Assembly: GCF_036226765.1 (NCBI RefSeq)
Contig: NZ_CP109017.1
Span: 3,854,501-3,918,500, forward strand
Length of the DNA: 64,000 nt
Source: Streptomyces sp. NBC_00670
GTDB lineage: Bacteria > Actinomycetota > Actinomycetes > Streptomycetales > Streptomycetaceae
Direction: 5' to 3'
In this document: positions 26,190 through 35,456 of the stretch, piece by piece
How positions within the stretch are numbered: the first letter of the stretch is position 1
How the letters are laid out: every line of letters starts with the position of its first letter
Program-made: the position numbers and the translations under genes
The notes under the pieces: model-generated
What the model was told of the DNA's origin: nothing
The model's input: the letters and a program-made list of their open reading frames with translations, nothing else
The model's database searches: none

Positions 26190-26339
26190 GCGGCCATCCT
26201 CGCACCCCGGCCCCGCGCGCATCCGCCGCACACAACGGCGGGCACACAAAGCTCACTTGATCCCTCGGAAGGGTGAAACGCCGGACGCCCTCCGCGCGAT
26301 GCCCCCGGAGAACCGACAAGGGGAGAGGGACAGCCGCGT

Positions 26340-27077
26340 ATGACCACGGCCCGCAGCACACCCACCACAGCCGCCACCCCAACCACCCCCGCCACCCACA
26401 CCGAAGCCGCCCCCTACGACCCCGGCGCCGAGTTCGACCGGCAGCTCGCCCGGCTCACCGCGCTCGGCCACCCCGCGGCGGCCGGACACACGCCGGAACG
26501 TTTCGCCGAACTGCTCGCCCCGCTGCGCCCCGCCGCCGTGGCGACCGCGGGTGCCGGCACGCCGTACGCACCGGAGGCCGGACGCGTCCCGTTCGTGCTG
26601 GTCGTCACCCGGCAGCTCGTCCCCGTCGACGAGCTGATGGCACGCACCACCCTGTCCGGCGGCAGGCTGCCCGGCTTCGTCGACCGCCTCTTCGAGCCCG
26701 GCTCCCTGGACCGCTTCGTCGCCACCCCGGAGGTCGGGCTCCCGGACGGCCGGGCCCATCTGCTGCACGACGTCGAACGCGGCGAGGAGTTCTGCGGCGC
26801 CGTCCCGCGCGACGCGATGGCGGAGATCGCGCGGCGGGGCCGCACCCCGCTCACGATCGAGGAGGGGATCGCCCTGCTCACCCAGTTCCCGGGGACGCTG
26901 GCCAAGAACAAGTGCTACTCGCTCGGCGGCTCCCGTTGCGGCGACCGCCGCGTGCCCGCGCTGTGGATCAGCAAGCGGGCCCCGAAGCTCGGCTGGTGCT
27001 GGGAGGGCAACCCGCACACCTGGCTGGGCATGGCGTCGGCGGGTGGGCGTACGGGCCCGCACCCGGTCGCTCCCTGA
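26340..27077 (+). CDS. DUF5701 family protein
   Basis: 245 residues, soluble, with a Thr/Pro-rich N-terminus. The core contains FVLVVTRQLVPVDELM, RDAMAEIARRGRTPLTIEEG and KNKCYSLGGSRCGDRRVPALW, which I recognise as the DUF5701 pattern of actinomycete proteins of unknown function. The ATG at 26340 has GGAGAGG upstream. It is divergent from the DUF4328 gene across 150 bases. Confidence 0.65.
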   Translation: MTTARSTPTTAATPTTPATHTEAAPYDPGAEFDRQLARLTALGHPAAAGHTPERFAELLAPLRPAAVATAGAGTPYAPEAGRVPFVLVVTRQLVPVDELMARTTLSGGRLPGFVDRLFEPGSLDRFVATPEVGLPDGRAHLLHDVERGEEFCGAVPRDAMAEIARRGRTPLTIEEGIALLTQFPGTLAKNKCYSLGGSRCGDRRVPALWISKRAPKLGWCWEGNPHTWLGMASAGGRTGPHPVAP

Positions 27078-27118
27078 CCGCCCCGCCTATGGGTTTCCCA
27101 TGAAGCCCGGCCAAATTG

Positions 27119-27148
27119 TTGACGATTTTGGTGACGTCTCCCTACGTT
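27119..27148 (+). promoter_or_regulatory. Housekeeping-type promoter for the tannase-like gene
   Basis: -35 TTGACG (27119-27124), 18-base spacer, -10 TACGTT (27143-27148), about 50 bases before the GTG start. A small ACCCC-gca-GGGGT hairpin follows in the leader. Confidence 0.5.
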
Positions 27149-27201
27149 CGCGAGTGCAACACCCCGCAGGGGTTCGCCGTGCCGCGAAGGGAGATCACAC
27201 C

Positions 27202-28854
27202 GTGAAGCACAGGGCAGTGAAGCGAAGGTCGGTCGTGCTCGGGATCGGGGCGGGGGCCGGAGCCGTGGCGGTCGGGGGCATCACCCTGAACGCCCAGGCG
27301 TCGACCACCGCGTCGACCGCCGCGGCGTCCACGTCCGCCGGTTCCACCCCGGATTCCCTGGTCTTCGACCCGGACGCCTACACCGAGCTGACGGCCACCC
27401 TCACGGACGCCGACGGCGCCGACCACGAGGTGACGTACCACTTCTGGAAGGCGCTCACCTACGTCGCCAAGCCGGTCGACGAGAAGTACCAGAGCCTCAA
27501 CGTCAACGTCCCGGTGAAGATCGACGGCAAGAAGGTCGACGCCTCCCGCGCCCCGATCCTGTTCGCCAACTCCGTCGGCGGCTACATGCCGTCCTCGGTG
27601 GCGGACGCGACCGGCGTGGGCGGCGGCGGCATGACGGGCATGCCCACCGGGGGCGCGAGCGGCAGCCCCGCCCCCACCGCATCGAGCAGCGGCGGCACCG
27701 GCACCGGCGAGGTGCAGTCCGGCGGCAACGCCATGGTCAACGGCGGTGAGATGGTGAGCCTGCCGAAGCTCGCCCTCGTCGCGGGGTACGTCGTCGTCGA
27801 GCCGGGCGCCCGCGGCCGTACGCTCAAGAACTCCGCCGGCGAGTGGTACGGCACCGCCCCCGCCGCGATCGTCGACCTCAAGGCGGCCGTCCGCTACGTA
27901 CGGGCCAACAAGGGCCGTATCCCCGGCGACACCGCGCGCATCGTCTCCTGCGGGGTGAGCGCCGGCGGTGCCCTCTCCGCGCTGCTCGGCGCCTCCGGCG
28001 ACAGTCCGCTCTACGACACCCACCTGAAGGAGATCGGCGCCGCCGACGCCTCCGACGCGATCTTCGCCAGCGGCGACTGGTGCCCGATCACCGACCTGGA
28101 GCACGCCGACGGCGCCTACGAGTGGAACTGGGGCAGCAACGAGCTGAGCACCGGCAAGCAGGTCGACCAGACGGTGTCCAAGCAGCTCAGGGCCCAGTTC
28201 GCCGAGTACCAGGCGGGCCTCAAGCTGCGCGGCAGGGACGGCTTCGGCCCGCTCACCGCCCGCAACTACGACGACTACCTGCTGAAGCAGTACCTCCAGC
28301 CCTCCGCGACCACCTACCTCAAGAGCCTCTCGGACTCCGCGCGCACCGACTACCTCGCCGCCAACCCCTTCCTCACCTGGGACGGCGAGCAGGCGACCTT
28401 CACCTGGGCCGGTTTCCTCGCCCACGTGGGCGCCCGGAAGAAGACGGTCCCCGCCTTCGACGCCTTCGACCTCTCCGCGGGCGAGAACAACGAGTTCGGC
28501 GCCGGCACCACCGAGGCCCGCCACTTCACGGCGTACAGCCTGAAGCACGACACCAGCGGCACCACCGCCAAGCGGCTCGCGGCCGACATCCCCGAGCAGC
28601 TGCGGCTGATGAACCCGATGCACTTCCTGGTGGGCAAGGCCAACCCGCAGCGGGCCAGGCACTGGTGGATCCGGCTCGGCACCAAGGACTCCGACACCTC
28701 GCTGACGGTCTCCGCCAACCTCGCCGCCGCGCTCGCCGGCCTCGGCGACGACGTCGACCACCGCTACTACTGGGACCAGGGGCACGGCGCCAACACCGAC
28801 CCCGGCGACTTCATCGCCTGGATCGCCAAGGTGTGCGGTGCCACGCGGAAGTGA
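27202..28854 (+). CDS. Secreted alpha/beta hydrolase, subtype B tannase-like
   Basis: 550 residues. The N-terminus MKHRAVKRRSVVLGIGAGAG carries a twin-arginine and a hydrophobic stretch, so Tat export is likely. The nucleophile elbow is SCGVSAGGALSALLG (about residue 250), and the C-terminal DQGHGANTDPGDFIAWI holds the histidine. A Gly/Ser/Thr-rich insertion (about 27610-27750) precedes the elbow. These features match tannases and feruloyl-esterase-like enzymes that cleave gallate or aromatic esters outside the cell; the actual substrate is inferred. The GTG has GAAGGGAG eight bases upstream. A terminator hairpin follows the stop. Confidence 0.75.
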   Translation: MKHRAVKRRSVVLGIGAGAGAVAVGGITLNAQASTTASTAAASTSAGSTPDSLVFDPDAYTELTATLTDADGADHEVTYHFWKALTYVAKPVDEKYQSLNVNVPVKIDGKKVDASRAPILFANSVGGYMPSSVADATGVGGGGMTGMPTGGASGSPAPTASSSGGTGTGEVQSGGNAMVNGGEMVSLPKLALVAGYVVVEPGARGRTLKNSAGEWYGTAPAAIVDLKAAVRYVRANKGRIPGDTARIVSCGVSAGGALSALLGASGDSPLYDTHLKEIGAADASDAIFASGDWCPITDLEHADGAYEWNWGSNELSTGKQVDQTVSKQLRAQFAEYQAGLKLRGRDGFGPLTARNYDDYLLKQYLQPSATTYLKSLSDSARTDYLAANPFLTWDGEQATFTWAGFLAHVGARKKTVPAFDAFDLSAGENNEFGAGTTEARHFTAYSLKHDTSGTTAKRLAADIPEQLRLMNPMHFLVGKANPQRARHWWIRLGTKDSDTSLTVSANLAAALAGLGDDVDHRYYWDQGHGANTDPGDFIAWIAKVCGATRK

Positions 28855-28861
28855 GGCCGTG

Positions 28862-28888
28862 TGATCCCGTCCGCACCTGTCGGGATCA
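28862..28888 (+). terminator. Terminator hairpin after the tannase-like gene
   Basis: TGATCCCG and CGGGATCA form a perfect 8-bp stem with an 11-nt loop, starting 8 bases after the stop codon. No U-run follows. Confidence 0.55.
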
Positions 28889-29092
28889 TGATCCAGGAGC
28901 GCTCCCGGGCCAGTAAGGTTGGACCGCTCCGGCACCCCCACCATCGTCCCGCGGCCCCGCGGCGTCATGGCCGGCGGCGATCGAGTCGTCCGACGGACGG
29001 TCGGTCCGCGGGCGCGCCCCCAGACCCTCGGCGCGGCCCCGCGGACACCCGTGTGCCGGTACGGCGTCTCACGGGATGAGGTTGGAACACAG

Positions 29093-30615
29093 GTGCTGAT
29101 AGCGGGCCGGTACCGGTTGCACACCGCCCTCGGGCGCGGCGCGATGGGCGAGGTCTGGCGGGCGTCCGACGAGACGCTCGGCAGGGACGTGGCGGTCAAG
29201 CTCATGCTCGGCCAGGACGCCGACCCGACCGCCAGTTCCCGGTTCCGGCTGGAGGCCCAGACCGCCGGCCGGCTGCACCACGGGAACGTCGTCGGGGTCC
29301 TGGACTTCGGGGAGTACGAGGGCGGGCTGTTCCTGGTGATGGAGCTGGTCGCGGGCGACAGCCTGGCCCGGATCCTCAAGGACAACGGGCCGCTGCCCGC
29401 CGACCGGGTCGCGCGCATCGCGGCCCACACCGCCGCCGGGCTCGCGGTCGCGCACGACCAGGGGATCGTGCACCGGGACATCAAGCCGGGCAACCTGCTC
29501 GTGGACGCCGACGGCACGACGAAGATCGCCGACTTCGGCATCGCCCGCTTCATGGACGACCCGGGCGCGGCCCTCACCCGTACCGGGCACATCGTCGGCA
29601 CCAGCCTGTACCTGGCGCCCGAGCGGGCGCTGGGCCAGTCCGCCGGGCCGGCCAGCGACGTCTACTCGCTGGGTTGCGTGCTCTACCAACTCCTCACCGG
29701 GGGCACGCCGTTCAAGGGCGAGAGCCCCGTCGCCGTGCTGCACCACCACCTCGACACGCCGCCCGTGCCGCCGCGCGACCTCGGCGTCGACCTGCCGCCC
29801 GCCTTCGAGAACTACCTGCTCGGCCTGCTCGCCAAGCGGCCCGAGGACCGGCCGACGGCACGGCAGGTCGCGGAGTGGTTCGGCGGCGGTGCGTGGCAGG
29901 GCCGCCCGGAACCACTCCCGGCGGTGACACCGAGCGCGGCATCGCGGACGCCGGGCGCGCCCCGGACGCCGGGCGCGTCGGGGACGGGACGGCGGGCGGC
30001 GGGACGGTCCGAGCGCGCGGGGCGACCCGAGCGCGCGGGACGCTCCGACGGCCCCGGGCGGTCCGGCCGGGCGGAGCGGTCCGGCCGGGCGGAGCGGTCC
30101 GGCCGGGCGGAGCGGTCCGGACGGTCGGGGCGGCCGGAGCCGGGGGCGTTCCCGCAGCAGCAGGCAGGGGCGCGGGCGCCCAGGCGTACGCGCCGGGCGG
30201 TGGCGCGGCGGGCGCGGGCGCGCGTACCCCGGCACCCGCGGCCGGGCCCCGGCGCGGAGGGCACGCCGCGGCGCACGGCGCCGGTCCGGGCGCCGCGCCC
30301 GCGTACCCCGGCCCGCCGTCCGGCCCGGGCGGCTCCGCCGAGACGGGACCGCCGACGACGTACAAGCTGCCGACCGCCACCGCGGGCCCCGCCTCCTCGG
30401 CCCACCGGGGCCGGCGCGGCCGCCAGCCGTCCGTGGCGGACACCCTGGCCGGCCGGCGCACCCGGATCGTGGCGCTGCTCGCCGGCGTGGCGCTCTTCGT
30501 CGGCGCGATGCTGCTCGGCATGGCGTGGTTCGGCGGGGACGACGACACCACGTCCCCACCGGGCACGGACGGCACGGGCACGGCCTCGTCGACCCCGACC
30601 CCCGGCGACGACTGA
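29093..30615 (+). CDS. Ser/Thr protein kinase (PknB-type) with an apparent frameshift
   Basis: The kinase domain is complete: glycine loop ALGRGAMGEVWRA, lysine in VAVKLM, HRDIKPGNLLV, DFGIARF and LAPERALG (29100-29880). The expected C-terminal membrane helix (RIVALLAGVALFVGAMLLG, about 30465-30525) is in a different reading frame, ending at 30615. Reading QQQAG in the kinase frame and then AQAYAPGGG in the other suggests one missing G in the GGGG near 30166, although the repeat-rich linker (29930-30170) leaves the position open. This is either a sequencing error or a real truncation. GTG at 29093 is the likely start; the upstream extension has no kinase homology. Confidence 0.7.
30061..30114 (+). 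repeat. Three exact 18-bp tandem repeats in the kinase linker
   Basis: The unit GTCCGGCCGGGCGGAGCG occurs three times in tandem. The period is a multiple of three, so copy number alone cannot cause the frameshift seen nearby. Confidence 0.8.
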
Positions 30616-30734
30616 GGCCGCGAAACCCACCGCCGACGCCCTCGCCCGCCGCAACGGCCCGGCCGGGGCGCCGCCGCGCACCCGGAGCGCCCCGGCCGCC
30701 GCCGGCCCGGAACCGACGGAATCCCGACGGCCCC

Positions 30735-31073
30735 GCGCGCCGAGCCCCGCAGGCGTCCGCGTCCGGGGGCCCCGCGCCCGGGTGGCCCCGTGCCCGCCGG
30801 GGGTTCGGCCGGCGGCTCGGGAGTCGTCGGTCCGGGACCGGCGCGGCATCCCGACCGCCCCCGCCCGTGCGCGCCGAGCCCCGCAGGCGTCCGCGTCCGG
30901 GGGCCCCGCGCCCGGGTGGCCCCGTGCCCGCCGGGGGTTCGGCCGGCGGCTCGGGAGTCGTCGGCCCGAAGCCGGCGAGGATCCCGTGCGCCCCGCACCC
31001 ACCCGCGCCCGACACCCGCGGCAACGGTCCGGGACCGGCGCGGCATCCCGACCGCCCCCGCCCGTGCGCGCCG
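30735..31073. repeat. Interlocking long direct repeats between kinase and usp genes
   Basis: A 96-bp sequence (30735-30830) is repeated exactly at 30869-30964 (134-bp offset). A second 49-bp sequence (30828-30876) is repeated at 31025-31073 (197-bp offset). The whole non-genic stretch 30616-31140 is built from these blocks. Reading frames across it are compositional artefacts. No hairpin pattern or gene was recognised. Confidence 0.8.
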
Positions 31074-31140
31074 CGCGTTGCGGGCGTCCGGGCCAGGGTG
31101 GTCCCGCGTGCGTCCGCCCGCGCATGCCCCCGCGCGGGAC

Positions 31141-31647
31141 TCAGTGCCGCGGCGGGTGCGGTGGATGCGGCGGCGGGGGCGGCATCGTCTCCAGACCCGG
31201 TGCCGGGGTCGGCCAGACCAGGAGGACCGCGCAGGGCGCGTGGTCCACGACGAACCGTGCGGCCGGGCCGAGGCTGTGCGGGCCGAGGCGGTCGCGGTCG
31301 CCGTCGCGGGCGACGACGAGCAGGTCGGCCTCCTCGGCGGCGTGCACCACCTCCCGTTCGATGCGGCCCTGCCGCTCCCGGCGCACGCACGGCCGCCCGA
31401 GCCGCTCGGCGGCGGCGTCCAGCAGCCGCCCGGCGGAGTCGGCCCCGAGTTCCGCGACCCGCGCGCCCGGATCCTGGCCGCCCCGCCCCCGCCCGAGCAG
31501 CCCGGCGAACGCCCCGTGCGCGACCCCGGACGCGTCGCCCCCGCTGACGTGCAGCAGTACGACGTCCTCGCCCTCGTCCGCATGCCGGCGCGCGGCATCC
31601 ACGCAGGCGGGCCAGCTGCCCTCGACGATCCACGCGAGCACGGTCAT
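31141..31647 (-). CDS. Universal stress protein (UspA family)
   Basis: 168 residues. The N-terminal VLAWIVEGSWPACVDAARRH and the C-terminal ADLLVVARDGDRDRLGPHS and SLGPAARFVVDHAPCAVLLV follow the Usp fold; the nucleotide-binding G-2x-G-9x-GS element is only partly kept, so ATP binding is doubtful. A Pro/His-rich tail ends the protein. The ATG at 31647 has AAGGGG nine bases upstream. It is divergent from the MMPL gene and its conserved leader. Confidence 0.75.
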   Translation of the reverse strand: MTVLAWIVEGSWPACVDAARRHADEGEDVVLLHVSGGDASGVAHGAFAGLLGRGRGGQDPGARVAELGADSAGRLLDAAAERLGRPCVRRERQGRIEREVVHAAEEADLLVVARDGDRDRLGPHSLGPAARFVVDHAPCAVLLVWPTPAPGLETMPPPPPHPPHPPRH

Positions 31648-31709
31648 GGTCACCAGCCCCTTCCGCAGCGATGGCCCCCCACACTCTGCCAGGCGGGCCG
31701 CTCCCGGCG

Positions 31710-31865
31710 TGGTGCGCAGGCACCAGAACGCGCCGTCGGCTGGTCCGCTCGCACCAGGCGGAGTCGGGGTCGGCGGACGATGCCCGGCCGGGGGGCCGGC
31801 GGCGAGTGTGGACAGGCGCGGGAATCCCGCGCGTTCCCTTGCCCGACGGTGTCTGGAGTGAGCAC
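31710..31865 (+). promoter_or_regulatory. Conserved leader, copy A, upstream of the MMPL gene
   Basis: 156 bases are about 78 percent identical over most of their length to the leader of the MFS gene (38818-38975, other strand). The first 125 positions align without gaps. Conserved points include GAGTGTGGAC, a hairpin GCGCGGG-aat-CCCGCGC (31816-31832) and TCTGGAGTGA, which supplies the ribosome site nine bases before the GTG at 31868. Confidence 0.6.
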
Positions 31866-31867
31866 AG

Positions 31868-34147
31868 GTGGCGACGTTTCTTCATCGGATCGGACGGTGG
31901 GCGTTCCGGCGCCGGCGCCGGGTGGCCGTGCTCTGGCTGGCGGCCCTGGTGCTGGCCATCGGGGCCGCCGCCACGGCGCCGGCCGGCGAGGACGAGGACC
32001 TCGCCATGCCCGGTACGGAGTCGCAACAGGCGTTCGACCTGCTCGACGAGCGGTTCCCGGACGCCAACGCCCAGGGCGCCGAGGCCCGCCTGGTCTTCCG
32101 GGCCCCGGACGGGCAGCGGATCACCGCAGAGGAGAACAAGGCGGCCGTGGAGGAGGCGCTCGGCTCCCTGGACGGCGGCACGCAGTTCGCGTCGGCCACC
32201 GACCCCTTCACCACCGGCGCCGTCAGCGAGGACGGCACGATCGCGTACTCCACGGTCACCTACACCGTGGACGCCGTCGATCTGACCGACGCGACGAAGG
32301 ACGCCCTTCAGGACGCGGCGGGCGACGCCCGGGAGGCGGGGCTGACCGTGGAGACCGGCGGCTCGGCCCTGGACTCCGAGGAGGAGCCCGGCGGCACGAC
32401 GGAACTGGTCGGCGTGGCGGTGGCCGCGGTCGTGCTGGTCCTCGCCCTCGGCTCGCTGGTCGCGGCCGGACTGTCGCTGCTCACCGCCCTGCTGGGCGTG
32501 GCCATCGCCTTCGGCCTGGTCACGGCGTTGTCCGTGCCGCTCGGCCTGTCGTCCACCGTGGCCATCCTGGCGCTGATGCTGGGACTGGCCGTCGGCATCG
32601 ACTACGCCCTCTTCATCACCTCCCGCTTCCGTGACGAACGCGCCCGGGGCCACGCGCCCGAGGAGGCCGCGGGACGCGCGGTCGGCACGGCCGGCTCCGC
32701 CGTCGTCTTCGCGGGCGCGACCGTCGTCATCGCCCTGGCCGGGCTGTCGGTCGTCGGCATCCCCGAGCTCACCAGGATGGGCCTGGGCGGCGCCGGCGCC
32801 GTGACGCTCGCCGTGCTCGTCGCCCTGACCCTGACGCCCGCGCTGTTCGGCCTTTTCGGCATAGGGGCATCCCCTGCTCGAGCGAAGCCGAGAGCTTGGG
32901 GAAGGGTCCTGCCCCGCGCGCTGCGCAAGGCGATGCGGCCGGGTGCCGCGCGTCCGCACACCGCGACCGACAGGAAGGGGTTCGCCACCCGCTGGGCGCG
33001 GTTCGTACTGCGCCGCCCGGCGGCCGTACTGCTCACCGCCGTCCTCGGCCTGGGCGTCGTCGCCGCGCCGGTGCTGAGCCTCGAACTCGGCCTGCCCGGC
33101 GACGAGTCGAAGTCCGTGGAGACCACCCAGCGCCGCGCCTACGACCTGCTCTCCGAGGGCTTCGGCCCCGGCTTCAACGGCCCGCTCACCGTGGTCGTGG
33201 ACACTTCCCGGTCCGAGGACCCGGCCGCCGCGACGGACCGGGTCGTCAAGACCGTCGAGAAGGTGGACGGCATCGCCTCCGTCGGCGACCCCGTGCTGAG
33301 CAGGACCAAGGACACGGCACTGCTCACCGTCGTACCCAGGACCGCGCCGAACAGCACCGAGACCAAGGACCTGGTGCACGCGCTGCGGGAGAAGGCCTCC
33401 GGCGCCGGGGCCGAGTCCGGCGCCGACGTCTTCGTCACCGGGAAGACCGCGCTGAACATCGACATCTCCGAGGCGATGGCCGACGCGCTCCTGCCGTATC
33501 TGACTGTGGTCATCGGCCTGGCGGTGCTCCTGCTCCTGGTCGTCTTCCGCTCGATCCTGGTCCCGGTCAAGGCCGCGCTCGGCTTCCTGCTGTCGGTGGG
33601 CGCCGCCTTCGGCGTCCTGGTCGCCGTCTTCCAGTGGGGCTGGGCGGCGGACCTGCTCGGCATCGAGCAGACCGGGCCGGTCATGTCGCTGATGCCGATC
33701 CTCATCATCGGCATCGTCTTCGGCCTCGCCATGGACTACGAGGTCTTCCTCCTCTCCCGGATGCGGGAGGCGTACGTCCACGGCGCGGCCCCCGACGAGG
33801 CGATCGTCGGCGGGTTCCGGCACAGCGGGCGGGTGGTGGCCGCGGCGGCGGTCATCATGATCAGCGTCTTCGGCGGCTTCGTCGGGATCAGCACCCCGAC
33901 CATCCAGACGATGGGCGTCGGCCTGGCCTCCGCCGTCGCCTTCGACGCCTTCGTGGTCCGCATGGCGATCGTCCCCGCCGTCATGGCGCTGCTCGGACAC
34001 CGTGCCTGGTGGCTGCCCCGTACGCTGAACCGTGTGCTGCCGAACGTGGACATCGAGGGCGAGGCCCTGGGCGGGCACGGCCCGGCGCCCGTCGGGCCGG
34101 GAGCGGACGCGGTGGTGCGGGGGCCGTTCCCCGTCGGCCGGGGCTGA
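31868..34147 (+). CDS. MMPL/RND-family membrane transporter
   Basis: 759 residues with the two-fold repeat of MMPL exporters: a first helix (VAVLWLAALVLAIGAAA), a large outer loop, five helices including LMLGLAVGIDYALFITSRF, then a second half with its own loop and LIIGIVFGLAMDYEVFLLSR. The paired G-x-x-x-D-Y motifs carry the proton-relay aspartates. Such proteins move lipids or drugs using the proton gradient. Within the central loop a 44-bp Streptomyces palindromic repeat encodes ASPARAKPRAWGR. It is followed after 7 bases by a NarL-type two-component system, which probably belongs to the same operon. Confidence 0.9.
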   Translation: MATFLHRIGRWAFRRRRRVAVLWLAALVLAIGAAATAPAGEDEDLAMPGTESQQAFDLLDERFPDANAQGAEARLVFRAPDGQRITAEENKAAVEEALGSLDGGTQFASATDPFTTGAVSEDGTIAYSTVTYTVDAVDLTDATKDALQDAAGDAREAGLTVETGGSALDSEEEPGGTTELVGVAVAAVVLVLALGSLVAAGLSLLTALLGVAIAFGLVTALSVPLGLSSTVAILALMLGLAVGIDYALFITSRFRDERARGHAPEEAAGRAVGTAGSAVVFAGATVVIALAGLSVVGIPELTRMGLGGAGAVTLAVLVALTLTPALFGLFGIGASPARAKPRAWGRVLPRALRKAMRPGAARPHTATDRKGFATRWARFVLRRPAAVLLTAVLGLGVVAAPVLSLELGLPGDESKSVETTQRRAYDLLSEGFGPGFNGPLTVVVDTSRSEDPAAATDRVVKTVEKVDGIASVGDPVLSRTKDTALLTVVPRTAPNSTETKDLVHALREKASGAGAESGADVFVTGKTALNIDISEAMADALLPYLTVVIGLAVLLLLVVFRSILVPVKAALGFLLSVGAAFGVLVAVFQWGWAADLLGIEQTGPVMSLMPILIIGIVFGLAMDYEVFLLSRMREAYVHGAAPDEAIVGGFRHSGRVVAAAAVIMISVFGGFVGISTPTIQTMGVGLASAVAFDAFVVRMAIVPAVMALLGHRAWWLPRTLNRVLPNVDIEGEALGGHGPAPVGPGADAVVRGPFPVGRG
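32863..32906 (+). repeat. Dispersed Streptomyces palindromic repeat inside the MMPL coding sequence
   Basis: The core CTCGAGCGAAGCCGAGAG flanked by CCCC and GGGG matches a short repeat I know to be common between Streptomyces genes. Here it is in frame within a gene and encodes SPARAKPRAWG in a cytosolic loop, so it is tolerated. Confidence 0.65.
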
Positions 34148-34154
34148 CCGGGAG

Positions 34155-35456
34155 ATGGCACACGCGAGTGGCGGGAGCCGGGCCGGCCGCGGGCGCGGCG
34201 GCCCGCGCTCCCGCGGCGCGTGGCGGCGGGAGGCGGCGGTCACCGCGACCGCCTTCGTGCTCTGCCTGCTCGCCGGGGGCATCCGGACCGACGACACCGC
34301 CTCCCTGCCGCCGCCCCTGTACGCCTGGGCCGTCGCCCTGGTGTCCTGCGCCCCGCTGCCGCTGCGGCACCGCAGGCCCCTGGCGGTCCTGGCCGCCACC
34401 ACGGCGGTCGCGCCCCTGGTGCAGCCGCTGACCCTGCTGATGACCCCCGTGATCATGGCTCCCGCCCTGATCGCCACCTACACCTGCACGAGCACGGTCA
34501 CCGCGCGCGACGAACGGCGGGCGGTGGCCGTGGTGTCGCTCGCCGCCGGGGTGCTGCTGGTCTCCTCGATCCCGCTGTCCGACGGGTTCTCCTGGGCGGA
34601 CGCCAGCAGGATGGCCGTGGCGGCCGCCTCCCCCCTGGTGGCCGGTCTGCTCGGGCAGGCGGTGCGCCACCGGCGGGGCTACCTCGCGGCCGTGGAGGAG
34701 CGGGCCCGCCGGGCCGAGGAGACCCGGGAGAGCGAGGCCCGCCGCAGGGTGGACGAGGAACGGCTGCGCATCGCGCGGGAACTGCACGACCTCGTGGCCC
34801 ACCAGATCACCCTGGCCAACGCCCAGGCCCAGGTCGCCGTCCACGTCCTCGACACCCGTCCCGAGCAGACCCGCAGGAGCCTGCGGGAACTCGTCGAGAC
34901 CACCGGCCACGCGCTCGACGAACTCCGCGCCACCGTCGGCCTGTTGCGCCAGACCGGGGACGACCGGGCCACGGGCGGCGCGCAGCGCACCGCGGACGCG
35001 GTCGCGCCCGACGAGCCGGCGCCCGGGCTGTCCCGGCTGCCCATGCTCCTGGAGAACTTCCGCCGCGCGGGCCTGGAGGTGACGCTGCGGCAGGAGGGCA
35101 CGGCCAGGCCGCTGCCCCCGGGCCTGGACCTCACCGCCTACCGCATCGTCCAGGAGGCCCTGACCAACGTGACCAAGCACGCCGGCTCCGGGAGCGCCCG
35201 GGTGGGCCTCGACTGGCACCCCGGCCGGGTGGTCCTCACCGTCGCCGACGACGGCGGACGCGGCGCCCACCGGACGCCGGGTCTGCCCGTCGTGCCGGAA
35301 CGCCCGCCCGGTTACGGTCTGATCGGGATGCGGGAACGCGCCACCGCGGTCGGGGGCCGCCTCCACGCGGGCGGCCGCCCCGGGGGCGGCTTCCTGGTCA
35401 CCGCCGAACTGCCCCTGCCGCAGCCCAGTCAGACGTCCACAGAAGGAGACCGATGA
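34155..35456 (+). CDS. Sensor histidine kinase, NarL-partner type
   Basis: 433 residues. Four to five N-terminal membrane helices (VTATAFVLCLLAGGI, LAVLAATTAVAPLVQPLTLL, ALIATYTCTSTVTA) precede a coiled linker, the HisKA_3 phosphoacceptor helix RIARELHDLVAHQITLAN (His in ELHD) and an HATPase domain (YRIVQEALTNVTKHAG, VADDGG, GYGLIGMRERA). There is little outer domain, so sensing is probably within the membrane, as in cell-envelope-stress kinases. The ATG is only 7 bases after the MMPL stop, with a poor ribosome site, so coupling is likely. It overlaps the regulator gene by 4 bases. Confidence 0.85.
   Translation: MAHASGGSRAGRGRGGPRSRGAWRREAAVTATAFVLCLLAGGIRTDDTASLPPPLYAWAVALVSCAPLPLRHRRPLAVLAATTAVAPLVQPLTLLMTPVIMAPALIATYTCTSTVTARDERRAVAVVSLAAGVLLVSSIPLSDGFSWADASRMAVAAASPLVAGLLGQAVRHRRGYLAAVEERARRAEETRESEARRRVDEERLRIARELHDLVAHQITLANAQAQVAVHVLDTRPEQTRRSLRELVETTGHALDELRATVGLLRQTGDDRATGGAQRTADAVAPDEPAPGLSRLPMLLENFRRAGLEVTLRQEGTARPLPPGLDLTAYRIVQEALTNVTKHAGSGSARVGLDWHPGRVVLTVADDGGRGAHRTPGLPVVPERPPGYGLIGMRERATAVGGRLHAGGRPGGGFLVTAELPLPQPSQTSTEGDR

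Noticed and set aside
30735..31073. CRISPR array
   Set aside because: The repeats are 96 and 49 bp, only two copies each and interlocking, without uniform spacers. No cas genes are in the window.
30616..31861. Extension of the kinase reading frame to 31861
   Set aside because: The extension crosses the repeat block and the usp gene in antisense and lacks any domain, while the other frame supplies the expected membrane helix and a stop at 30615.
31671..31867. A conserved leader peptide in the shared 156-bp leader
   Set aside because: The two copies can be translated into similar peptides, but mismatches are not concentrated at third positions and a two-base gap breaks the frame near the end.
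29069..34477. An 1802-codon open frame on the minus strand
   Set aside because: It runs antisense through the kinase, usp and MMPL genes and reads as Arg/Gly/Pro-rich sequence with no domain. It is a result of high G+C at third codon positions.
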